A stretch of DNA of 64,000 bases from positions 1 through 64,000 of the forward strand of contig NZ_SJKA01000024.1 of assembly GCF_004331435.1 (NCBI RefSeq), written 5' to 3'. Under the pieces are notes generated by a model. It was not told the origin of the DNA, made no database searches, and saw only the letters and a list, made by a program, of their open reading frames with translations. Every line of letters begins with the position of its first letter. The first letter of the stretch is position 1. This document shows positions 16,701 to 25,721 of this stretch, piece after piece. The position numbers and the translations under genes are program-made. Source of the stretch: Kribbella sindirgiensis. GTDB taxonomy: Bacteria > Actinomycetota > Actinomycetes > Propionibacteriales > Kribbellaceae.

Positions 16701-19700
16701 AGTTGCTGGCCGATCCGCTCGAGATTCGCGAGCTGGCCGGCGGCCAGGGCGGGGTCCTTCCCGCCGAGCTCGCCGTACGGGATCAGGCCCTTCGCGGACA
16801 GGTGCTCGAGGAACTGCTGCAGGGCCTCGTCGGCTCCGCTGAGCTCCTGCACGAGAGCGGGTCCCGCACCACGGATCAGCCGCGGGCCCTCCGGATGCTG
16901 GGACGATCGGTCCTGGAAGTCCCTCTGCATCCACACAGGTAGTTGGATGGCCTCGTCGGTCGGCTGCGGGTCGCCGCGCAGCAGTCGGCGGCCGTCCACG
17001 CCGTACCTGGGTTGCCCGTCCTCGTCGCGGACGATCGCCGCCGACGGGACCGGAAGCCCGTAGCGGTACGCGTCGTTCTCGGGCATCCGCAGTACGGCGT
17101 CACCGGCGGACGTCAGCGTGAACTCGCCGGCCTGGTCGACGCGGTGGATGGTGAGGCGGTGCTCCAGGCGCAGCTTGACGCCGATCGTCGGCTGCATGCG
17201 CTGCACACTCGGATGGATCGCCGTGTCGCCGGTGTTCACCGAGCTGTCATGGCCCGCGTTCACGCCGACCCGTCCACTCGGTCCGAGGTCCCAGGACGAC
17301 GTACCCAGGTCCTGCGTCGCCGTGCCGCCGTACCCCGCCGAGACCGCGACCGAGTCCCCGGCCGCGAACGTCTCGCCGCCCGACGTCCCAGAGAAGCCGA
17401 CCCGCAGTCGCTCGACCTTGTGGTCCTTCGAGCTGTCGCCGAGCAGCGTCGCCTGCTTCCACACTGCGACGGTCTCCAGCCGGGCATACGCCACCGCGCG
17501 ACCGCCGCTGGTGATGACCCGGGTGAGACCGCCCGGGCGGGTCGTCTCGGCGAGCCGGCCCGGCGCATCCTCGGTGATCAGGCCGCGCAGCTGGTCGTGA
17601 CCGATCCGGTCGAGTCCGCCGAGTCGTTGCCTCAGGCCCGCAATGGCGCGGTCGGCCAGCTCGTTCAGGCCGTCGACCCGGGTGGCGACGTGTTCCGGCA
17701 GGTCGGTACGGCGTTCGTCCGACGGGATTCTGACCGTTTCCGCGGCCGCGCCGACGGCGTACGCGTGGCTGATGCCGAGTTCGAGGGTCGTGGTGTCCTT
17801 CGTGGTACCGCCGGCGACCACGTGCCGCGCGGACCATGAGCCGGCAGCAGACGTCCGCATCCGCCAGGACCAGGTGGGGTGCGACGAGCGGAAGCGGTGG
17901 ATCTCGCCCTGGATGACCTCGACCGCTCCTGGCAGTCCGTACTCGGTCGCACCGCCCGTAACGCTGAGGGCGACGTTCTTCGTGTACTCGATGCTCGGCG
18001 AGATCAGTGCCGCGACCTTCAGTGGGTTCGTGTCCGGCAAGGCCGACAGGAGAGGAGCGAGCCTTAAGCCGCTGCTGGCGCTCACCGTTTGGGTGATGGT
18101 CGTGGCGACGTTGTAGCCGCCTTGTACGAGCTGGCCGAGCTGTGCCTCTTCGATCAGCACCGGGTTGTCCAGGACCTCCTGGAGCTCGCTCGGATTGAGG
18201 GTGAGCTCGAACTGCGTCAGCTCCGTGACATCCGCCCTTGGATCGTTGCCTACGGTCAGGACGAGTCCGTCGGGTGACAGCAGACGTCGGGTCTCTGCCC
18301 GCAAGGTGCGGTGCAGCAGCTCGGGGGTGATGCGGAATGTCTTGTTTTGCTGGGCCAGCGCCTCGTTCAGCTCGTTCGTCAGCGCGGTCAGGTGTGGCAG
18401 CTGGCCGGAGACGGTGGCTGTTTGCAGGACGTCCTTCGGCGGCAGGCTCTCCGCTCGCCGTTGCTCGTACAGGGCGTCTTGTCTTTTGGCTGCTTGGAGC
18501 ATCGCGGGAGTCGGGGTGTCGAGATAGGCCTGCCAGGCTTGGCGAGCTTGGTCAGCCTGTTGCGCGGCCGCCCTACAGGCCGCCGCGATCGCCGTGTGGC
18601 GGCCGGCCTTGGTGGGGTCATCCAGTGCCGTCGCGGCGCTTTCGGTGCGGAAGTTGGCCCTGTTGATCAGGTCAGTCTGGTGTTGTCGGAGCGCGTTGGG
18701 CCGCAGCTTGGCGTACGTCGGCCAGTCGAGCGGCGGGCGCTCGGGCTGGAGCAGGCTTGCCGGGACGGCTCGCGCGTGGTCGGCGGCGAGGCTGCGGTGG
18801 AAGTCGACCCGGGCCGCGAGGGCGCGAGACGGCGTACGGCGATGTTCCTCGGCGAAGACGATGTCTGCGGCGATGTCCAGCAGGCCGCGGCCGGTGGTGG
18901 CGTGGGACTGGATCTGCGCCAGCGTGAACGGGCCGTAGCGGCCGTTGGTGGCTTGGTGGATCTTCGCGGCGATCAGGGCCGCGTTCTCCGCATCGACACT
19001 CGGCTCGTGATGACGACCCGGTGCCCAGGTCAGATCGGTGAGGTTGCGGGTGTGGATCGGGTCATTGTGCAGCACGGACGCACTGACCGGGCGACCCTCG
19101 GGGCCGTCGGATGTGGTGTGCGGGTCGAGGCCGGCCCGTTGCATGGCGTCGGCGTACTGCGTGAACGTCGCCGAGATCCGGACGAGTACGTCGGTGAGCT
19201 GGTGGAGTTCGGTCGGGACCCGGGCGTCGTAGCGTTGCAGGAGGCGTTGACGTTCGGTGTCGAGGTCGGCGAGGCGTATCTTCAGCTCGGCGAGCGTGGC
19301 GCGGTTCTGGCCGTGCTCAGCGGCCGGATCGGGCGCATGCGTGGGCCCGAGGCTCTGGCCCGCACGAGCGGGTCTGCGTCCCGGGCTCGGGAGTCGCGTC
19401 GGGCGGGACGACGGCGGCTCGGTGAGTTGATCCTCTCGCCGATCGATCTCTTCGGCCAGCCACGCACGGATCGTGTTCCGCGGCAGGACGGTCCTGACCC
19501 GTTGCCGGAGCCCGCGCGGCAGCGGCGGAACACCGAAGCGCCGCCCTTCGATCTTGTTCAGCTGACGCAGAACATGCCCCAGCTCCCTGCGCGACCGGTA
19601 CGGCGACTCGCCGCGCTCCAGCCGGTCGACCAGATACCCGACCTCGGCGCGCCGGCCTGCACGAACCTGATCGACCTCCGACTCACCCCGGTACGCCGAC

Positions 19701-22700
19701 AACACCCCGGCCACCGCATGCGCGACCGCCCGTCCAACCACCTTGTCACCGGCCCGCGGCGACAGCTGGATCCGGGCCCAATCCGCCGCCCCTGCAGTCC
19801 GTTCCCACCGAACCGGTCCGCCGCTGAAGATGCCCGACACGTCGAACTTCATCGTGAGCCGCTGCCCACCCGCCAGCGTGACGGTGATCCGCTCCTCCTC
19901 AATCACCACGTCACGCGCTTCCCCACGAGCGGCCGCAACAGCAGCCGCAACCTGCGGCGCCACGCCCCGCGCCGCACCACGAACCGCAACCCGATCCGGC
20001 ATCCGACGCCCGTCTCCGCGGAACTCGCCGCGATCACCCGTCCGACCAACCCAAACGCGCCGATCACGCGCCGAACCATCGTCGTGCACCGGGCGGTTCG
20101 TGCGGATGGCTCGGAGGAGGGTGCGGAGGATCTTGTACAGCGGGGCGAGCTCGTGGTCGTGGCGGGCACGCTGGAGCGTTTCGTTGCTGATGGCACCGAT
20201 TCGGTGGAGGGCGGTGCCGAACACCGTGGAGAGCACCCCGTTCCACGCCTGGGTCAGGCGGGACGGTACGCCGCCTTCCGCGAGCCGGGCGAGGAACTCC
20301 TCGTCGCGGAGATCGCCCGGCAGGTCGGCGTACAACTCGTCGATCTCCGCGGAGAGCTCGGCGTCGAGCCGGCGGAGTTGATGAACGGCAGCGAGGATCT
20401 GGGCGCGTTCCTCGGGACTGAACAGCCTCCAGCCGTAGTGGCCGACGATCTCGTGCCAGACCGATGCGCTGACGTCGGCCGGGCTGCTGTGGTCGGCGGC
20501 GGAGAGGTAGACGACGCCCCTCCCGTCCTCCATCCGGAAGAACCCAGGTCGCGGACCGGCGCTCGGCGGAATCCCGTGCTCGCGCGCCAGCGTTGCTCCG
20601 TCCGCTTCGACGACGACGTCGAGTTCGATCCCGTCGGGCAGCCGCATCTGGCGTCGTACGGCGTCCACGGCCTGGCGGACGGCTCCGGCACTCATCCCGT
20701 CGGTGGGCGCGGCGAGCAGTCGCGCGCGATCGGCGTCCTGGTGCGCGTTCTCGACGGCGGCCCTGACCAGTTGGTCGCGAATGTCGATGCTCTCCATGCC
20801 GAGCCCGTGGTCGGCGCGGGCGAGGCGCTGGTAGTCCGGGTCGTCGAGTAGGGGCAGGACGTCAGCGAGGTCGATCACGCGGAGGTTGCCCGTCGCGGGG
20901 TCGATCAGGGGCTGCAGTTCACCGTGCGAGTGGTGTCCGCTGTCGAGCAGCCGGCGGAGGTACTGGTGCAACTGGAGCACGGTGTCGAACGTGACCGCGC
21001 GGCGCGCGCGACCCACCTCGGCGATCGCGGCCGGCTCCGAGGGTTGCGGATCGTGCACCATCGCGCCCTGTACCCGTCCCATCGCCAGACCGACGTACGG
21101 CTTGCCGGCGATCGTCGCCGTGACCAACCCGTACGGCGTCGGTCCGTAGCCGGTGCCCGCTGCGGCGACGACTCCTGCGAACTCGTCGGCGATGTTCTTC
21201 CGCTGCTGCGCGTCGGCCTTGTCCGGGAACAGCTTGACGATCCACTCGGCGCCGTCGCGCGCGATCGAGTACACGCCGGCGTGCTGGTCGAGGTTGACGA
21301 TCTGTCCCCGCCGGCCGCTGGTGCTCAGCCGCTCCCCTGGGCGGACCTCGCCCAGGTCGGTCGCGTCGGTCCAGGTGTGTGAGCTCCAGTGCTCCACGTC
21401 GACCATGTCCGGCGATCCGGTGATTCGGGCGTCGAGTTCGACTGCGCGGCCGAAGAGGTCGTTGTAGTGGTGCCAGCCGCTGGCCTCGGCGAGCAGTTCC
21501 GCGGGTTCTAGCGCCCGCAGGCCGGGGCTTTCCAGGAGGGGCCGCAGACCTTCGATCAGCGCCGGATCGTTGCCGGTCACCTGCTTGATCGCGTCGACGA
21601 CCCGGAGCTGGTCGGTGGCAGACAGGCCTTGGTACGACGGGGTGGTCCGCAGCATGTCCGGCACCAGGGCATCGGACTGCTCGCGCCCCCGCCGACTGCG
21701 GGCCGTGTCGTCCGGCCCCGGCGTCGTACCGGACGAGTTGTCCGGGGCAGGAGTTCTCTCGGGTACGGCGGTGTGTTGGATGCGGATGTCTGCGAGGTTG
21801 GTGTGTTGGGCGTTGAGTTGGCTGGACTCGACTGCGGCTGAGTAGTTGCTGACGGCTAGTGACTGTTCTGCCTTCTTCAGTGCTTCGTGTGCGGCCTTCA
21901 GGGTTGCTGCGTTGGTCTCGCCGCGGGCGTGGGCGACGGCCGCTTCGGTGTAGTTGCGGAGTGCCTCGTTGTGGGCGGTGGTCGACGGTGCGTCGTGGTA
22001 CGCGACGGCGGCTTCGAGGGCACTGCTGTGGCGGCGGAAGAGTTCGTCCTGGTGGGACGCGTACAGGGACGCCTCACCAGGCGCGCCCTGCCGGCCTGCG
22101 CGGTTCAGGGCCTGGACAGTGCCGCGCGGCGACTCGACGTCGTGGAACCCGACGCGCACCGCCAGCCCGCCACCAACCGCTTCCCGGCCGTCGCCCTTGA
22201 CCGTGAACACGTGGTCAGCGGCGCTCGGCCGATGCCCGAGATCGAACGCATCCGGGTGAATCTCGATGTCGATGCCGCGGCCGAGCACCTTGTTCCCGAT
22301 CGTGATCGTGCCCGGCTTACCGGCCTGCTTCCAGATCGCGTCCATCCGCGCGTCGAACGTGTGCTCGGCGATGAACCTCGCCATCGCCTCGGCGTTCACC
22401 TGCTGGATCTCGATGCCTCCGGCAAGCTCGTGTTCGGCGAGCCGCTGCTCCACGAGCCGGGTGACCAGCGCCACCTCGTCGTTGTGCTCGACGACGATCG
22501 CCTGCGGCCGGCCGGCCGACGGGTCGCCGTCCTTCGACATGTCCGCGATCGCCTGGTCGACGATCGCCCGGTACTTCGCCTCCGCGGTCGCGAAGTGCTG
22601 CGGCGGCCGGAACTCCAGCTTGCGCGTGTTGAACGACTCGATCTCGACGACCCGGCCGATCTTGTCCGCGCCGTACAGGTCGCGGACAGCCTGCCCGGCG

Positions 22701-25700
22701 TCCTTCGCCGTCCCCGACATCCCGCTCAGGTGGTCGTAGGTCTCGAGCAGGTCCTTGGTCCGGACCGCGTTGGTGTGCTTGGCGTCGGCTCGCAGGTCCA
22801 GGCCGTGCCGCGCCTCGAGCGCCTGGGCGACACCTGTCCAGCGCTGCTCGAGCAGCGTCTCGCGATCGACCAGCGGTTCACCGGAGTGCTTGCTGACGAT
22901 CAGGATCGTCTCGTTGCCCTCGATCACGGCCCGGATGTAGTCCCGGCCGGGCTTCAGGACCCAGCGGGCCTGCGCCGCGTGCTCCAACCGCGTGACGTGG
23001 GTCGCGAACCGGCGCGACGTGGGTTCGACACCGATCAGCTCCGCCAGCCGCTGCCGGCCGGCTTCGGTGAGCTTGGGTGCTGCCCCGTCGACCGTCAGCC
23101 CGAAATCGGACTTGTCGAACTTGCCGCTGTCCAGCGCCCACTTCGCGAGCATCACCTCGGCCTGGGTCTTGGCCGACGCCTCGCCGGCCGCGCCGGAGCT
23201 GTGCGTGTAGACCTGCGTCGCGAGTTCGACCGCGACCGCGTCGACCTCGTCGACGACGACGTGTTTGCCGGGCACCCGATGACCGCGGCCCATGCTCCAC
23301 CCGAACGCGGCGACGTCACCGACGTACACGGTGGGGCGGCGCGGTTTCCCGTACCGGACGGCGGGATCGACCTGTACGACGTCGTACCCGAGCGGCTCGA
23401 GCACCTTGCGGAACTTCTCGTGGGCCTGTGCGGCGAGGCTCCGGTTCGCGGTCATGAAGTGCACCGGGTGCTCGGCCGCGGTCATGCCGAGTGCGAGGAC
23501 GGCGACCGCGGTCTTGCCTTCGCCGGTCATCATCTGCACGAGCAGGTCGGAGCGCAGCGCGAGGTCGGCGTGGATCTGGGTCCAGTTCATCGCGAAGCCC
23601 CAGCCGTCCGGGGTGCGGTGGACGAGCTCGTGAATCGCGAGCATGCGCGCTTCCTCGGGGGTCAGGCGCACTTCCGAGACCAGGTTCAGTTTGCCCTCGG
23701 CGAGCTGCCGGATCTCGGCCGGGCTGAGCCGCGACAGCGTGTAGTCCAGCTTCGCCGCGAGGTACGAGACCCGGCGCGCATCCGCTGCCAGCTTGGCGTT
23801 CTGCACCTGTGCGTCCGCGTCCTTGGCCACCATGAGGTCGTGCTGCGCGGTGTCGTCCTTCGCCCTCGCATGATCCCGCTGCTCGCGGAGCTCATGTGCC
23901 CGTGGATCGGTGTCGCCGTGCTTCCTGACGTGCTTGTCGAGCGCTTTCTCGGCGTCCCTCAGCTCCCTGCCGGACTGGTCGGCGGCGCGCTCTGCGTGCT
24001 CGGTCGACGGTGCGTTCTTCCGGTTCTCCACGGCGGTCTGATGCTCGTCGCGCGCCTTGGCCGCGTCAGCTTCCCGGCGGTGCACCTCGTCCCGGTGCTC
24101 CTGCCGCCCGGTCCAGTCCCGTACCTCGGGAGTCGCGGCGTGCTCCTGCCGCGGGCGCTCACCTGGGTGCGGCTGAGCAGCCGCAGGCTGATCAGCATGC
24201 TGCGCTCCTTCACCGGCAGGTGTTTCGGCCCGCCGGTTGGCTACCTGCGGAACATTCTCCTTCTTCTCAACCGCATCGGACTTTCCTGTCTCTGCGGGCT
24301 TTTCCGGTACGACGGACTTGTCCGGGCCGGAGGGCGGTTTGTCGGACGGAGCTGCCTTCTCCGGGGCGACAGTCTTCTCCGGTGCAGTGGTTCTGGTGTG
24401 GTGTTCCGCCGCCGTCGTCTTGGTAGTCGTCGTGTCCGTTCGAGCACCAGAACGAGTGGAGGCTTCCGCCGTACCGACCCCACTGGCCGGCTGCGTCGTG
24501 TGAACGCCGCCCACCGCACCCGTCTCCGTGCGCGATTCAACAGCCGCATTACCCGCATGCACGTTCCCGCCGGTCGTCTGCCCGACCCCGGTGCCGGCAT
24601 CCGCGACCGGAGCGTCGGCTGTCGAGTGCGCCGTCTGTGCACCGGGTTCGGCAGCGAGTTGTGGCGGGTCGGGCGGTGGGCGGTCGCCGCCGACCATCGG
24701 GTGGTCCCTGACCGGCTCGACCCGGATCGGGTCGCCGTGCGGTGCCGCGGCGGCCGGCCCGTGCGAGCCGCCGCCCGGGACCGCCGCGCCCATCACCGCG
24801 GACTTCCAGACGGACTCGAAGGTCAGCGGGTGCCGGGTGACGACCCAGTCGGCGGCCGGCATCGCCACCGCCATCGTCGTCGCACCGGCGATCCGCCGGC
24901 CGACGAACCGCGGCACCCGGCCGTTCAGCGCGCTCACCTTCCCGGTCACAACCCCGCCCAGCTTGCCCATCCCGACACCGGTCGCGATCGCGATCGGTGT
25001 CGCCACCGCGGCGATCGCGGCGTACTGCTTGGTCTCGTCCCAGTTCCAGCCGTCCGCGTGGTGTCCGTCGGGTGTGGTGCGGCCCGACTGCCCGGTGAGT
25101 ACGCCGTACCCCTGGGCGATCGTGTTGGGTGCCAGGCCGTAGACGCCGGCGCCGACACCGGCGATCGCCGCTCCGCGGAAGAACTTGACCGGCGTCATCG
25201 CCAGCGCCTTCCCGGCCCGCGCCGCGAGTGCCGAGAGCGCCTGCTTCATGACGCCACGCGCCCGGTTGTGGATGAAGTCCTTCAGCGCCTGGCGGAACGC
25301 GGCCCGCATCCCCACGGACAAGGCCTTACCCGCCGGGATCGCGAACATCAGGACGCCGACCGCGATCTGGGCGATGATCATCACCTTGGCGCGGACGATG
25401 GTGTCGGCCTGGTCCCGCAAGTACTGCGCGAGCTCCTCGGCCGCACCGGCGATCGTCTCGACGCCGCCGAAGTCCTTGTCGGTCCCGTACGCCAAAATCT
25501 GCGCGGACAACGCGCGCCCGGCCTCGCCGTTCCACGCGGCGGCGACGGCTGTCGACCCTTCGCGGCACCCGGTCGCGACGGTCGTACGGAGTTCTTTGGC
25601 GATCGCGTCGTACTGCCGGGCATACTCGCGCAGGGCGTCCTCGTCACCGCCCGGCCAGTCGTCGGGGTCGACACCGACGATCGCGCCGAGGAACTCGACG

Positions 25701-25720
25701 ACCGGATGCCAGAAACCCAC
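13751..25720 (-). CDS. Giant T7SS-linked multidomain protein: WXG-type N-terminus, SecA-like ATPase, kinase-like, zincin-like and beta-hairpin modules
   Basis: 3,989 residues from the GTG at 25720, which follows the upstream stop as TGACGTG; a longer frame to 25837 overlaps that gene. Order seen: WXG-like helical domain with AWNGEAG (1-130); about four hydrophobic segments (112-296); charged disordered linker (320-560); coiled coil (560-660); SecA-like ATPase (about 660-1240); kinase-like domain (about 1420-1640, Lys1496, HGE 1599-1601, Asp1617); zincin-like domain with HEIVGH at 1756-1761; long helical region (about 2000-2500); five beta-hairpin modules (about 2750-3960); Pro-rich tail. It is third in an operon behind a YbaB-like and a WXG-like gene inside a full ESX locus, so it is probably an ESX substrate or surface machine. 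No nuclease or deaminase domain at the C-terminus. Function is inference. Confidence 0.88.
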   Translation of the reverse strand: MGFWHPVVEFLGAIVGVDPDDWPGGDEDALREYARQYDAIAKELRTTVATGCREGSTAVAAAWNGEAGRALSAQILAYGTDKDFGGVETIAGAAEELAQYLRDQADTIVRAKVMIIAQIAVGVLMFAIPAGKALSVGMRAAFRQALKDFIHNRARGVMKQALSALAARAGKALAMTPVKFFRGAAIAGVGAGVYGLAPNTIAQGYGVLTGQSGRTTPDGHHADGWNWDETKQYAAIAAVATPIAIATGVGMGKLGGVVTGKVSALNGRVPRFVGRRIAGATTMAVAMPAADWVVTRHPLTFESVWKSAVMGAAVPGGGSHGPAAAAPHGDPIRVEPVRDHPMVGGDRPPPDPPQLAAEPGAQTAHSTADAPVADAGTGVGQTTGGNVHAGNAAVESRTETGAVGGVHTTQPASGVGTAEASTRSGARTDTTTTKTTAAEHHTRTTAPEKTVAPEKAAPSDKPPSGPDKSVVPEKPAETGKSDAVEKKENVPQVANRRAETPAGEGAQHADQPAAAQPHPGERPRQEHAATPEVRDWTGRQEHRDEVHRREADAAKARDEHQTAVENRKNAPSTEHAERAADQSGRELRDAEKALDKHVRKHGDTDPRAHELREQRDHARAKDDTAQHDLMVAKDADAQVQNAKLAADARRVSYLAAKLDYTLSRLSPAEIRQLAEGKLNLVSEVRLTPEEARMLAIHELVHRTPDGWGFAMNWTQIHADLALRSDLLVQMMTGEGKTAVAVLALGMTAAEHPVHFMTANRSLAAQAHEKFRKVLEPLGYDVVQVDPAVRYGKPRRPTVYVGDVAAFGWSMGRGHRVPGKHVVVDEVDAVAVELATQVYTHSSGAAGEASAKTQAEVMLAKWALDSGKFDKSDFGLTVDGAAPKLTEAGRQRLAELIGVEPTSRRFATHVTRLEHAAQARWVLKPGRDYIRAVIEGNETILIVSKHSGEPLVDRETLLEQRWTGVAQALEARHGLDLRADAKHTNAVRTKDLLETYDHLSGMSGTAKDAGQAVRDLYGADKIGRVVEIESFNTRKLEFRPPQHFATAEAKYRAIVDQAIADMSKDGDPSAGRPQAIVVEHNDEVALVTRLVEQRLAEHELAGGIEIQQVNAEAMARFIAEHTFDARMDAIWKQAGKPGTITIGNKVLGRGIDIEIHPDAFDLGHRPSAADHVFTVKGDGREAVGGGLAVRVGFHDVESPRGTVQALNRAGRQGAPGEASLYASHQDELFRRHSSALEAAVAYHDAPSTTAHNEALRNYTEAAVAHARGETNAATLKAAHEALKKAEQSLAVSNYSAAVESSQLNAQHTNLADIRIQHTAVPERTPAPDNSSGTTPGPDDTARSRRGREQSDALVPDMLRTTPSYQGLSATDQLRVVDAIKQVTGNDPALIEGLRPLLESPGLRALEPAELLAEASGWHHYNDLFGRAVELDARITGSPDMVDVEHWSSHTWTDATDLGEVRPGERLSTSGRRGQIVNLDQHAGVYSIARDGAEWIVKLFPDKADAQQRKNIADEFAGVVAAAGTGYGPTPYGLVTATIAGKPYVGLAMGRVQGAMVHDPQPSEPAAIAEVGRARRAVTFDTVLQLHQYLRRLLDSGHHSHGELQPLIDPATGNLRVIDLADVLPLLDDPDYQRLARADHGLGMESIDIRDQLVRAAVENAHQDADRARLLAAPTDGMSAGAVRQAVDAVRRQMRLPDGIELDVVVEADGATLAREHGIPPSAGPRPGFFRMEDGRGVVYLSAADHSSPADVSASVWHEIVGHYGWRLFSPEERAQILAAVHQLRRLDAELSAEIDELYADLPGDLRDEEFLARLAEGGVPSRLTQAWNGVLSTVFGTALHRIGAISNETLQRARHDHELAPLYKILRTLLRAIRTNRPVHDDGSARDRRVWVGRTGDRGEFRGDGRRMPDRVAVRGAARGVAPQVAAAVAAARGEARDVVIEEERITVTLAGGQRLTMKFDVSGIFSGGPVRWERTAGAADWARIQLSPRAGDKVVGRAVAHAVAGVLSAYRGESEVDQVRAGRRAEVGYLVDRLERGESPYRSRRELGHVLRQLNKIEGRRFGVPPLPRGLRQRVRTVLPRNTIRAWLAEEIDRREDQLTEPPSSRPTRLPSPGRRPARAGQSLGPTHAPDPAAEHGQNRATLAELKIRLADLDTERQRLLQRYDARVPTELHQLTDVLVRISATFTQYADAMQRAGLDPHTTSDGPEGRPVSASVLHNDPIHTRNLTDLTWAPGRHHEPSVDAENAALIAAKIHQATNGRYGPFTLAQIQSHATTGRGLLDIAADIVFAEEHRRTPSRALAARVDFHRSLAADHARAVPASLLQPERPPLDWPTYAKLRPNALRQHQTDLINRANFRTESAATALDDPTKAGRHTAIAAACRAAAQQADQARQAWQAYLDTPTPAMLQAAKRQDALYEQRRAESLPPKDVLQTATVSGQLPHLTALTNELNEALAQQNKTFRITPELLHRTLRAETRRLLSPDGLVLTVGNDPRADVTELTQFELTLNPSELQEVLDNPVLIEEAQLGQLVQGGYNVATTITQTVSASSGLRLAPLLSALPDTNPLKVAALISPSIEYTKNVALSVTGGATEYGLPGAVEVIQGEIHRFRSSHPTWSWRMRTSAAGSWSARHVVAGGTTKDTTTLELGISHAYAVGAAAETVRIPSDERRTDLPEHVATRVDGLNELADRAIAGLRQRLGGLDRIGHDQLRGLITEDAPGRLAETTRPGGLTRVITSGGRAVAYARLETVAVWKQATLLGDSSKDHKVERLRVGFSGTSGGETFAAGDSVAVSAGYGGTATQDLGTSSWDLGPSGRVGVNAGHDSSVNTGDTAIHPSVQRMQPTIGVKLRLEHRLTIHRVDQAGEFTLTSAGDAVLRMPENDAYRYGLPVPSAAIVRDEDGQPRYGVDGRRLLRGDPQPTDEAIQLPVWMQRDFQDRSSQHPEGPRLIRGAGPALVQELSGADEALQQFLEHLSAKGLIPYGELGGKDPALAAGQLANLERIGQQLSRHRLETGYDPAAQEGIVLRLDRHRTGLPPEQHTYRIRLRSYTGEARLLGLSTGETVVNLDIGSNTTGRSGGWSRSLPWQAKFGFSDKPASGAEGSTPEIAPSYGRSSLGRFISWATGSTVNRVSLTESTAPVAVFEVPHSIVITEVGHETKPIVTVDGTARLSIDSEFCRRDDDTEPTPAIKGKVDPALLRTATFQAVDVGDLVGQLTDELPELARGDSSALHHLSAFLNPRNLAARPELLTAPYRTSLLVTPAPSNVEQTVNRRGVTTGRARLTVDTTLLNLRYVGSGRPVNGEINLTLGSSTLTTGTSTSGTFGLGGGDGAVATDGSSYGGSLSGSRSKDRSASSTETQIGGVERLAIRDGEHYQFWADLGVVAELRAIGAEPRAAVVRSGAVMLTLPERDALRLYGLGKLDLPATKVDEAVNRLLNGELHVPSRTVLAIARRQTDPVQRERLAATLRETVAVLRMNWWLERIRLHRTGQAGLLDAVMPTAEELIERGTTVRLPGYYDTTMGAGLIDETSLQDPDGHETDLYREVLAAAESSAPEALDDPVFAAGLRGDLAGLRWHGHIDDLLSQSGFVTEYPTGDGRRVTVRIKLEYDGPIRIDGVPDAGGQENAFNIIQAYDYREESRSVTSATTYGGQVGGSLGKVGSGTAGVGTDLGTSTTASSTEQNTRMSRALWNPTKRVSRGYRMTVQVDGAEPRNLTGEMTLLVPASAVNAPMPQAAETGNVVLPRGTVVEGTIARKLFKTVYSRLGKPDLLTEEGARLHRTALENMLSAATRLAAFERIASPEGHTMVQLPVPGRRSRLVAVQVRAKLSNLQLVAEGDAQLGQIDRQQRITQLTTKSNRLLPTSRSVGGSNPTGIQGGLSSGEQVGERSSDSTGNRNETTMNERGPVVTVKVDVDYYLRYEDRRLDRRGGFQVASKDTGYASGTAYLTMFRREYDALRGKTSTPPPAAAVAEGNLHTAGSIPPPNPSGAA
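14007..17358 (-). repeat. Five degenerate Gly/Ser/Thr-rich beta-hairpin modules in the giant protein
   Basis: Low-charge Gly/Ser/Thr stretches centre near residues 2788-2831, 3063-3103, 3308-3361, 3640-3683 and 3862-3905, about 220-320 residues apart. Each sits between beta-rich strands and is followed by a segment of the type 'Y-x-V ... G-x-hydrophobic-x-LP-E' (for example VMLTLPERDALRLYG, AVLRMPENDAYRYG, MTLLVPASAV). The pattern suggests five copies of one domain with long amphipathic hairpins, as in beta-barrel pore-formers. Similarity is by eye only. Confidence 0.6.
22000..23740 (-). other. SecA-like DEAD-type ATPase domain inside the giant protein
   Basis: All core SecA ATPase motifs are readable in order: Walker A MMTGEGKT (TGEGKT at residues 732-737), Walker B VDEVD (824-828 area, SecA-like VDEVD), LSGMSGTA (998-1005, like the SecA LAGMTGTA), GRGIDI (1147-1152, like GRGTDI) and NRAGRQGAPGEASLY (from 1206, like GRSGRQGDPGES). 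The ATP-binding and arginine-finger residues are retained, so ATPase activity is plausible. The SecA C-terminal zinc motif is not seen. The domain is embedded in a secreted-type polypeptide, unlike housekeeping SecA or SecA2. Confidence 0.85.
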
Positions 25721-25721
25721 G

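Noticed and set aside
18311..20851. 846-codon plus-strand frame, and neighbours at 14309-16942 and 16943-17839
   Set aside because: Same antisense effect; no start context and no recognisable family, while the minus strand has clear domains throughout.
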